DNA of 64,000 bases from contig CM056565.1 in the NCBI GenBank assembly GCA_029721515.1, positions 1,576,398 to 1,640,397 of the forward strand, given 5' to 3'. Both the position numbers and the translations under genes were made by a program. Below are positions 10,801-22,800 of the stretch, piece by piece (within the stretch, counting starts at the first letter, position 1; the number at the start of each line of letters is the position of its first letter). The DNA is from Synanceia verrucosa (Eukaryota > Chordata > Actinopteri > Perciformes > Synanceiidae). The notes beneath the pieces are model-generated. The model was given only the letters and a program-made list of their open reading frames with translations. It did no database searches and was not told the DNA's origin.

Positions 10801-13800
10801 TACTTAACCCCATTCCTCTGCAGATCGCAGGGTAGCTGAGCAGATCGAATATGAGATTGGCTTGTAATGCTTTGATGGATTTCCTGGCAATTATGTTGCT
10901 GATAAAAAGCATACGTTATTCCAGCAGCCACACCTTGCCACTGGAATGCCTTCAACTGGTAAAATCATGCAGACATGTCATAATCAAGTTATCTTAAAAC
11001 TCCACGGATTGCAAACTGAGCTGCATCTAATTGAGAATTGCTTGGCTGTCACCCAGAATTGAAGCGCACACATTTAGCAAAGCTGCTAAAGCAAAAGCTT
11101 AAATTAAACGGCCGGCCACTGTGCCATAAAACAGTGATTTGTACCACAGATCACTAATTTAAAGTCAGTGGGTTGTTGTATAGGCTCTGTTATCTGGTGG
11201 TTTGTATGTTTTACATTTGCAGTGTTGAACATGAAAAGCTCTGCCACTGATATAGCGTCCTTTTTGAACCAGCTTGTGTTGTGGTACTTTAATGAAGCCT
11301 TTAATTTAGCAGATGCACTTAAAACACAAAACAAGCTGTGGAGAAAAGTTGAATGTATTTCCATGCCAGAGAGGTAGACCCACGTCTCACGTCTCGGCAC
11401 TTAATCATCTGAAGTACCAGCAGCTTTAGTTGACCGCCCTCCAGAGCCGCTGTTGTGGTGTCTGGAGACCACGGCAGCGGAGGCGCATGAGCGCACCGGC
11501 CCGTTTACCTGCAGCGCTTCGCTGTCTGTACAAAGGTGAGTGCACCTTTGACCAGAATGTCCAATATTTCCACAACGATGCTGCACCGTGTAATAAGTGG
11601 ATGTGAGGAGTTTCCGCTTGTGTTTCAATATTTTTGGTGAAGTAGCCTAATTTAAATACTTGATAATGAAAATTTGCACATCGTCAAAACAACAATGACG
11701 ATATTATTGCAAACGAAATACATTCGTGGTCAAAAGTTTACATACATTTGTAAAGAACATAATTTCATGGCTCTCTTGAGCCTCTCTGATTTTTCTCTGA
11801 TAGAATGATTGGACCAGATACTTCTTTGTCACAAAAAACATTCATGAAGTTTGGTTCTTTAATGACTTTTATTAATCTTTGACCACTCCTCTTGACAGAA
11901 TTGGTGCAGTTCAGTTAAATTTGTTAACTTGTTTCTTCAGCATTGTCCACATGTTCTCAATGGGGTTCAAGTCAAGACTTTGGAAAGGCCATTCTAAAAC
12001 GTTAATTCTAGCCTGATTTAGCCATTCCATTACCACTTTTGATGCATGTTTGGGGTCATTGTCCTGTTGGAACACCCAACTGTGCCCAAGACCCAACCTT
12101 CAGGCTGATGATTTTAGGTTATCTTGAAGAATTTGAAGCTAATCCTCCTTCTTCATTATCTCATTTACTCTCTGTAAAGCACAAGTTCCATTGGCAGTAA
12201 AACAGCCCCTCAGCCTAATACTACCACCACTGTGCTTGACGGTAGGCATGGTGTTAAAGGCCTCACCTTTTCTCCTCCAAACATATTGCTGGGCATTGTG
12301 GCCAAACAGCTGGATTTTTGTTTAGTCTGACCACAGAACTTTCCTCCAGAAGGTCTTATCTTTGTCCATGTGATCAGTGTGCGTGTGTGCGTGTGCATGT
12401 GTGTGTTAAGTAACATTTTACAGCAGTGTCAGAATATTTTGCCTCAGACTCAAAAATGTTGTAAACATTTTAAGTGCTTCACTTCTTGAAGCCTGAGAAT
12501 AGTTGACTTATATTTTCATATTTTCACACAATCCCATTACACACACATACTCATAGTTAGTCTGTTTACCCCTGTGGCCATTATGAGGCATGGTACGTGC
12601 CATTAAATTATTAAATTAAGCGTGTTATTGTGACACCATGTATGCAGATAATCTTTGGTTCTCACAGATTTTATGCACACAGACCACAGTCTAAATATAG
12701 TTTTTATTGTTTATGCTACAGTTTTATTTATTGTCTGTGTAAATTTAGATTAAATTAAATCTAAACTCAATGCAGGTTCTCTCTGGGTTCTCTCTTACCC
12801 CTTTTCCACCAAAAGGAACCTGATGCTAGTTCTGTGCTGGTGCTAGTGATGGTGCTTAGTTGGTTCAACTTGTGTTCCTCCTTTAGCACCAGTCTCCTTT
12901 ACATTGGCAATGAGCCCAGTCAGAGCCATGTCATTACGTCACTGCAAAATGTCAGTACATCACAGCATTTTCATTTTCACCTGGCAGAGTTTGTATGGTG
13001 TGAAATCTAAACAAGGCTTTGCAAAAAATCTAGAGCCTACAAAACTGTATGGCTTTATATTTGTGCCTCATTCCTGAGTGAACCAAAACAGATTTTGAGC
13101 GAACACGAGCAGGAGAAACACTGTGACTCAGCTGTGATTATGGCATGTGCAAAAATAAATTCACTAAGCGCAGGACAATATATTTCTGTCATCAAATCTG
13201 CGTTTGTTCGCTCAAAATCTATCTTTGTTCACTCAATGTGGCATAAATATAACGCCATATAACTGTTACTGCCAACCGTCATGATCGCTTCGAGCAGCGG
13301 CTGGGCACATCCATGATCACAGTACTGGTGGGACACTATTGTTCTGGATTTCAGTGAGCAGCAGTTTGTGCAAAACTTCTGTGTTTCCCGGGAGTCCTTT
13401 CAATACATTTGCGATTGAACCACGCAGTATTTACTTCGATCTTGTTGTTCTCAGTAACCCCACCCCAAGCCCCTGATGTAATCGGTGCTTAACTCTGGAC
13501 CAGCAAAGACTTGGAACTGGTGCTAAGTCAGGTTCTGCCTCCGAACCAGCCCTGGAACCACCGTGGTGGAAAAGGGTCTCTGGTTCTCCAGCTTCCTCCC
13601 TCAGTCCAAAGACAGTCAGCTCAGGTTAACTGATGGTTGTAAGTGTGAATGTCAGTGTGAATAGATTCTGTCTCTATGTGTTGGTCCTGTGATGGTCTAC
13701 TGATCTGTCCAGGGTGAACCCTGTCTTTCATCCAATATCTGCTGGGATCGGCTCCAGCTCTCCTAATGGATGTTTGTAAGAATAGATTAACATTATAGTT

Positions 13801-16800
13801 ACACAGTGTTTCAGATGATGTTGAAAAAAACAAGTGTTTTTCTCTGTAACTACTGCAGATCCATTGCACAGTAGCACTTACATCCCATATCCTCTTTGCA
13901 AAAGACCTTACTCATCATTTCCTTTCCCTTTTCTCAGTGGACTGTCAGACAGCTCCATCTGATAATGCAGCCGTTCTCACTGGGACACTTAAATCCTCCA
14001 CACTGTTATGCTACTACTCCTCCATGGACACATGTTTCCAAATTCCTTCAAACCCTGTATCATTGAACCTTGTCTGAGCTCTAAAAGCAGCCTTGTTTTA
14101 CACTAAATTAAATGGTTGGATCTTTCCCTCCTGGTTAATTCCAGTCAAACGTCCTGATTCTGATCAATCTCCCTTGTAATTGTAGTAAATTCCAGATGTT
14201 CTCTTCCAGTATGCCTGTATATGGTATGCTGAAATAACCATGCTGGCCTGCTAAAATGAATGCAGGCTGTGTCAGCCCCCACAATGTGTGTGGGTTCTAT
14301 ACACTTCTTGTTACAGTACATTTAATGACATTTTAATGTGCTTATGGTGGCCGAGCCAACATATGAAAGAGCAGGAGATAATGTGTTTTTTGTCTTGCGT
14401 GGCACACTGTGTCTCATGAAGTTTTAAATGTAGTATTTGCCAAGAGCTGTGTTGATGTTGTCTTTTGAAATTATTGAAGATTGTATTTCGCTTCGGCTCT
14501 GAACAATTTCAGTTCTGCTTTAGCAAAATACAATTTCGGGAAGTTGGTGGGTTTTGAATAAATTTCTCACAATGGCTATTTCGTAAGCAGTTACTTTGAC
14601 ACATTGCCAGAATACCACAAGGTAGCAGCGACATTCAGCAGCAAGAGATGGAGAGAGCAGCGATAGAAACAAGCCACTGGTCTCTGACCCTGATCACTGG
14701 TGCAAAGTGAAGCTCTTCCTTGACATGACTTATTTTGAACTGGTTCAGCAGAACAAACATACACTATATTGCCAAAAGCATTCACTCACCCATCCAAATA
14801 ATCAGAGTCAGGTGTTCCAATCACTTCCATGGCCACAGGTGTATAAAATCAAGCACCTAGGCATGCAGACTGCTTTTACAAACATTTGTGAAAGCATGTG
14901 TCGCTCTCAGGAGCTCAGTAAATTCCAGCGTGGAACTGTGATAGGATGCCACCTGTGCAACAAATCCAGTCGTGAAATTTCCTCGCTCCTAAATATTCCA
15001 CAGTCAACTGTCAGCTGTATTGTAAGAACATGGAAGTGTTTGGGAACGACAGTAACTCAGCCATGAAGTGGTAGACCACGTAAACTGACGGAGCGGGGTC
15101 AGTGGATGCTGAGGCGCATAGTGTGAAGAGGTCACCAACTTTCTGCAGAGTCAATCACTACAGACCTCCAAACTTCATGTGGCCTTCAGATTAGCTCAAG
15201 AATAGTGCACAGAGAGCTTCATGGAATGGGTTTCCATGGCCGAGCAGCTGCATCCAAGCCATACATCACCAAGTGCAATGCAAAGCGTCGGATGCAGTGG
15301 TGTAAAGCACGCCACCACTGGACTCTAGAGCAGTGGAGACATGTTCTGTGGAGTGATGAATCACGCTTCTCCATCTGGCAATCTGATGGACGGGTCTGGG
15401 TTTGGTGGTTGCCAGGAGAACGATACTTGTCTGACTGCATTGTGCCAAGTGTAAAGTTTGGTGGAGGGGGGATTATGGTGTGGGGTTGTTTTTCAGGAGC
15501 TGGGCTTGGCCCCTTAGTTCCAGTGAAAGGAACTCTGAATGCTTCAGCATACCAAGACATTTTGGACAATTCCATGCTCCCAACTTTGTGGGAACAGTTT
15601 GGAGCTGGCCCCTTCCTCTTTCAACATGACTGTGCACCAGTGCACAAAGCAAGGTCCATAAAGACATGGATGACAGAGTCTGGTGTGGATGAACTTGACT
15701 GGCCTGCAGAGAGTGCTGACCTCAACCCGATAGAACACCTTTGGGATGAATTAGAGCGGAGACTGAGAGTGAGGGGCCTCATGTATCAAAGTTGCGTACG
15801 CCAGCATCCATGCTCACGTCTGATTTATCAATAGTGAACTGAGCGTGGAAACTGGCGCAGCTCCATGCCAACTTCATAGCTGCTGTACTCCAGGTTCTGA
15901 TGCTTTTGTCCGTTGGTGACACTTAGAGGGGATGTTGGGGAAACTGTCACTAGCTTATAAACAGCTGTGCGCAGTGCTGTGACCGGTCAGCTCCTGGCCT
16001 TGGAGCGTCACAGGAGGAGCCGAGCGCTGCCAGAGCCACACAGGTGCTGACCACGGTCAGACACCGACCGATCGGGAGTGAGCCAGTCCACCCTGAGCCG
16101 GGCCACGCCACCTGTGTTGGACTGGATCATCCACATGTCAGCCAAGCATATTAAAATTCATATACAATGCAGTTAAACAGGTCAACATAAATGCGCAATT
16201 TGCAGCAATAGCTGGATTTCCTGATGTAATCAGAGCGATGAGCAGCATTCATGTTGCAATAAAAGCACCATCACATTGATCGAGGTGATCTGGCTCAACA
16301 GGCGATTCATACATCCTAAATAAAAGCATGGTGGGAACGGGCTGCAGGCGGGCATGACGTGGTGCGACTGGAGTAAATATTGACTGGTCATCAATCTTCT
16401 CCCTGACTCATGGTTTGCATGTGTGCGTCCCAGATCATCTTCTACACACGTGCGTAAAGTTACAAATAGCTTCATCAGCATCTCTCCTGAACTGTAATCC
16501 TATTTCTCATCAGCCCTGAAGTTTCTCCTCTTCCTCCTCCTCTGGTAATGAGGACAGTCCCAGCATGGAGCCTATTTAAATTAATTTGCATATGTATTTG
16601 TGGGTGTGATTAGGGAGTAGTCCGCGACGCCGACATGTGCGCTCAATTCCACGCTGATTGGGGTGTATCAAGGGAAGCTGTGTGGATTCAGGCGTTCGCA
16701 CTGTTTGATAAATCTGGACTTTTGACAGCGTACGCCACTTTCTGGATTACAGTGTACGCCAGCTCTCAGTATGAAATCCACGCACGTATTGATATATGAG

Positions 16801-19800
16801 GCCCCAGGTCTTCTCGTCCAACATCAGTGTTAGGGCTGAATGATTTTAGGAAAAGATTGAATTGCGATTTCTGGCAGATATTTCGATTTCAATTCGATTC
16901 ACGATTTTCTTCAAATGAAACTTCAGTGCCATATTCACAGTGTGTACAGTGACCTTTACAAACATGACAAAAAATTACACAATGACTTAATGTCATCAAT
17001 AATGATTATTATTATTTTATGATTTCAACTCACTAGGTTATTTTTGTGTAATTAAGGCTCTATCATGGTAGGCATACTAGACAACATTCTGATGACCGTG
17101 ACGAAAGACCAAGATCATGGATACAAGCGGCCGAAATGAGCCGCTGCTCCTCTGCATCGAGAGGAGCCAGAGGTGGCCTCCCTGGTGAGGTGTACTGGGC
17201 ACGTCCCACCAGCAGGAGACCCCGAGGATGACCCAGAACACGCTGGTTAGACTATTTGTCCCGGCTGGCCTGGGAACGCCTCGGGATCCCCCCGGAAGAG
17301 CTGGATGAAGTGGCTTGGGAGAGGAAAGTCTGGGCTTCCCTGCTTAAGCAGCAAGCCCCCATGACCCGACCCTGGATGGGCGCATTGTTGTTGATATTCC
17401 CTGCCTCCTTCCTCTTCTTGCCCCCAGATGTCTAGTCAACCAACCACCGCCGCATTTAGTTTAAGTTTAGGCTACTTTTTAATTTACTTCAGCTAGCTGT
17501 GTCCCTTCTTTTGATCTTCTTTGTGTTTTCTGTTTCCATGGTTTCTCCTGCTGCTTGGTTGCGTTGCCTGCACGCAGCCAATAGGCATCTTTATACGTCA
17601 TCACTTAGCATCACGTCAGTGTTCATGGGAACAGTAGAGTAGGGATAAAATGATTACTCGGGTAACTTGAGTACTAAAAATACTCTAGGCAATTTCCTCC
17701 GCCTCAAATAGCCGTTTTAGTAGTGACAGTGGCGAGCTGTGTAGCTAACAGCTAGCACAGAGGGAGACAGCAGACACAGTTGCTCATATGAGGCGGACAG
17801 TGTTGTGCATGAACGCGCTCATATTTTTGGTGAACTTAATGGCTCACTTTTCAAGTCATGAACATGAACCGGAGTGGTGTTCACTCTGGAGAGAATGAAC
17901 AGCATGCACTGTTCATGATCATTTGAAAACACTTGATAGAGAGTGGTTTGGTTTTGCGACACTTTTTATGGCAAACACTATGACGGTCACTGTGACAGTC
18001 CAGTACGGCTGATGCTGAAGCCAGTGTTGCAGAGCACTTGGCGGAGTTTTATAAAGCTACGCCATGGAGACAGTTGCCTCGGAGCCAGCCTGGTGTCCTT
18101 ATTAAAATAAAATAAAAACGTGTCACGGAGCCAGCACGGTACTGCTGAGCTAGTCTGGTGCTGGCACCGAGCCAGCCCAGTACCGCTGAGGTAGTCTGAT
18201 AGGCCTACATCTAATTTTATAAAAAAAGAAACCAGTTGGTTGTTCATTATGAAGAGAAACATCTTATTTTTTCTTACATATTTATAATTGCTCATTACAG
18301 AATATGTTTCTCTGCTGAAATCTGTCTTTGTTCACTCAGGAATGTGGCACAAATATAACGCTGTGTAACTGTTACTAATCGCTTCGTGTGGTGACTCTGA
18401 GAACAGATTGTATCACGGCTGCCAGAGAGACGCAGGTCGTCTATTGCCTGATCACATCCTCTGAGTGGGACACTATTGTTCTGGATTTCAGTGTGCAACA
18501 GTTTGTGCAAAACTTCTGGGTTTCCCAGGAGTCCTTTCAATATGTCTGTGATTGAACCACGCAGTATTTACTTCGATCTTATTGGTCTCAATAACCCCGC
18601 TCCAAGCCCCTGATGTAGTCAGTGCTTAGCTCCGGACCAGCAAAGACTTGGTGCTTGCCTGGCCCCATTTTTAAGCACCAGGGGCCAGTTCTCAGGCTGT
18701 GGAAACACAAAGAACTGGTGCTAAGTCAGGTTCTGGCTCAGAACCAGCCCTGGAACCACCGTGGTGGAAAAGGGGTTTCAGAGAAGTAAGAGAGAACCAA
18801 GGAGAACCCAGGGAGAACCCTCACAGTTCCACTTGCTTCCTCTGTGTGTGAGGCCTTCAGTGGCTTCAGTCCGATATGTTTTAGTATTATGTGTATATGT
18901 GTAATGTTTTGTCCTTACACAAATCAATCTTCAGGGACACCAGTGGAGAAAGTCGGTGATGAGTGGCGAGCACAGCCATTTCAGTTGTCTGAAAAGGTCT
19001 TTGTTATCACATGGGTGGCCTATTGTGTTCGTAAAAAGCAAAAAGCCTTTTGTGTGGCTTTCAGCAAACACTGAGGAGGATTCATCGACCACCGGCTAAA
19101 CAGTCTGCATGGATAGCACAGCCGCTTCACACACACATACAGTTAACATTAACTGTAAACTTTTTTAACAAGCTCGTTCTGTTGATGTGGCTTTGTAGTG
19201 TGACTATTGTGACAGCTATTTGTTGTACAAGGCGGTATATTACTGGAATCTTACTCTCTTTGGTCCTTTTTGGTGCCCTAATTAGAACCTATACTTCAGT
19301 TTAATTTAAATCCAGGCAATGTGATTATAAAGTGGAACTTGTAAATGCTGCACTTAATTTCTCATCTTGAAGAATCAGTGGAGTCTGCACAGAATCATTT
19401 AGGTCACTTCAAATGTAAAATTCTAATAAATATTTATTTACACTGCCTGCCAAGCCTCTCTCTGGCATCTGAATGGTATGAATATTGGGTAACTGGGATG
19501 TCATTTAGTAACTGTTCTGATTTACCTTCAGATTCGTCAAGAGTTTGGCTTCATTGCACAATACTATTCAGTTTCTGTTAATTTGCTATATGAACACAGT
19601 GATCGTAACAGTAGAATATGTTAAGTGTTATTGTACATGGGTTACATATGTTAAAAGTTATTATCAAGAGGAAGTTGGTCCGTTCAGAATGAGCACACAG
19701 CATAGATGAGGACAGTCTGATGAGGTCTGGCACCAGTGATCAGACCCATGGTCCTGATGGAAAGAGGCTTTCACTTCAGGCAGTCATGCTTAGGATGTAT

Positions 19801-19839
19801 GTCCTGTCAGCAGACAGCACATGCCCACTGTTGTCGGAA

Positions 19840-19870
<31 letters not shown>

Positions 19871-22800
19871 AGTAAGGAAAGGTAACGGGATGACATGAGT
19901 TTTACGATGGCTTTCTAAACATTTTTAAATTGAAGTAATCTCATCTCATTTTCAGATTTATTATGTTTTTTTTAAATAAACTGATTTGGAGATAAGGAGA
20001 CCATCCACTTCCACTAAATCAGTAATATATTCGTCTAGCATCACTTCCTAGAACTGTTATTTGCTCTGAGTCTCTGTTTACCTGAACTCTGACTCTCCAG
20101 CATTCCACTGTACTCCAGTATTTTATTGATTGGTGGTCAGCTTGGTGTTATGAAAAGGAATGGATTAAAGAAATTAAGGATTATACATGGAGAAGATGTC
20201 TGCTCTCACTGAACAGCAAGCTTGTGTGCATCCTCTGAGGTGCTGTGCATCGACGGTCGCAGTACTGCATTGGCTCATCAAACACCCTGTGCCCATTCCT
20301 CTTCTCCCTCAGATTTAATTCAGTGCACAAATGAGATGAATGTGAACATCCCTCAGCTGGCTGACACGCTGTTTGAGAGGACCGCCAACACCAGCTGGGT
20401 TGTTGTGTTCAAGTCTCTCACCACCACACACCATCTCATGGTCTACGGCAATGAGGTGAGCACTTCAACAGCAGTGTTTCTGTTAACTGTAGAGACCACA
20501 AACACCCATTTTTTTTGTCTTTTTAGAGGGTGGGGGTGGGGGATAGCAGGTCAACAGCACATGTCAAATAGAAGTGGTGTAAATTATCTGAAAGCTGGTA
20601 ACCTGAAGATTAATTTGATATGCAGCTCAGCACTGTGTGTCAAGTTATAAGACAAGATAAAACATTATTCATCCCCAAGGAAGTTCTTGCACAACAGTTG
20701 CAACACACAGTAGGAAATTGTAAGCAGTTTTTGCAAAAAGATGGGAAAAAAAGTATATACAGTGCAGAATAGTGGAAAAGATGCAATATAACAGTATACT
20801 ACCACTATAAGAATTTATTTTAGTCATGATTATTATACATATTGTAAAAGTTCATAAGGGCTTAGAATGTGATAGAAGTGTATGACTGCCATTCCCATGC
20901 TCTGTTGCAGAAAGTTCTGGTTGATACCCTTATGTTTGTTACACAGATGTGCTGCTAAGTTTTACACTTATTAATAAATCCCACATTAGGACACCTTGAG
21001 GAACATCAGAGAACAGGCCATGCTGTGTGATGTAGTATCAAAAACTTTGGTGGAGATTTCTGCGAGAATATTTTTTTCAGCAATTGGTTGGTGAGCACTC
21101 CTGTTCTTCAATCTGCTCAAAAACCCATTTATTTTCAGTAAAGTTAAGGACGCTAGGGAGACTCATTTATATTGACATGCAGTATCTTGATGGCAGAGGT
21201 CATGGGTTCCCTGTGAATATAGCCATGCTAAAATGTGTAGCCCTTCACAACAAGTGAATGGGACATGGTTGGCACAGCTGCAACTTGTCAGCCTGCGATC
21301 CTGCAGGTCTCACAGGGTTAAATACATTATGTTCATGTTGGCACTGGGCATGAGCTTTATCGTCTCATAGCTGTGCACTAATGCTGTCCATTGCACAACA
21401 GTTGGCTGGTTCAAATGCTGTACAGAGAGTTCCTCATATGTTGTTTTTCTTACAGAGATTTATACAGTATCTGGCTTCAAGGAACACACTATTCAACCTC
21501 AGCAATTTTCTGGACAAAAGTGGACTACAAGGTACACAGTGGTATCACTACACATTGTACAGTACCTCGATGGATACTCCAGTATTCATCAATGTGTAAT
21601 GACATTTACCATGAACCCCTCACTTGGTTTGTTTGTCTTGCAGGCTATGATATGTCAACGTTCATACGGAGGTACAGCCGCTACCTGAATGAGAAGGCTG
21701 TGTCCTACAGACAAGTTGCTTTTGACTTCACTAAAGTGAAAAGAGGGTAAAGAGCTTTTACGCAACCAGACATGAAGCTTTATGTTGATGCTTTTGTCCC
21801 AGAAACCTCAGGTTTGTTAAATTGTGTCTTTCCTTTCCACAGGTCTGATGGAGTCATGAGAACCATGAACACAGATAAACTCCTCAAGACCATCCCTATC
21901 ATCCAAAATCAGATGGATGTGTTGCTTGATTTTAATGTGAGTGATCAGTTTGGGCAGCTAAAATCTGTAGCTGACTCTTGGAATTCAACCTATTAGCTTC
22001 TGTTGGCTAAGTTGTTTGTTATGCTCAGTAGCTCTGCTTCTGTTTCAGGTCAATGCCAATGAACTAACAAATGGTGTCATCAACGCAGCCTTCATGCTTC
22101 TGTTCAAAGATGCGATCCGACTGTTTGCAGCATACAATGAAGGCATCATCAACCTTCTGGGTAAAAACAAGTGTTGATTTGGAGTCAGACTGTCAGATTT
22201 TCCATCTTGTCCTGTGTGTTAGAGGTTGTACACAAAAAAGCATGGTATTGAAAATATGAATTTGTTCCATAACAGAGAAATACTTTGACATGAAGAAAGT
22301 CCAGTGCAAAGAAGGACTTGACATCTACAAGAAATTCCTCACACGAATGACTAGAATCTCAGAGTTCCTCAAAGTGGCAGAGGTAAGTCAGGATCCCAGA
22401 TGAGCCCATCAAGGATCACTGAGGGTCTGTGGGTCAAACTCTGATCGTCTTTTGCTCTCTCCCTGCAGCAAGTTGGAATTGATCGAGGCGACATCCCAGA
22501 TCTCTCTCAGGTAAGCCTTGATACTAAATATAAAGATAAAACTAACCATTTGGCATCCTTGTAATTACTTTGAATTACTTACCTTGCAGGGGTAATGAGG
22601 GAATTAATGTCATATCTAACATTAGTTAAATAATATGTAGAAAATACTAAAACAAAAGACTAAAATGTAGTGTGACATATATTTGCCATGAAACGGCACA
22701 TTGATGTGTTTTTCAATGGCAAATCATCATTGACAGTATTTTAAATCAGACATCATTCAGTGTGCAGTAGTGCCCCCTTTTGAATGACACTGTCTCAATT

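Larger units (their letters stand above)
4822..20312 (+). other. picalm: picalm intron 1, 15.5 kb, repeat-rich
   Basis: The donor is at 4822 and the acceptor CCCTCAG ends at 20312. No conserved coding exon was seen in between. The intron contains a foldback element, a TTAA MITE, Tc1 copies, Harbinger-like copies and an RTE fragment, all listed separately. Intervals 4850-6730, 8070-9738, 10163-11718, 12420-12795, 13580-14759, 16830-17120, 17640-18300 and 18780-20310 otherwise hold no recognisable feature apart from microsatellites. First introns of this gene are also long in other vertebrates. Confidence 0.8.
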
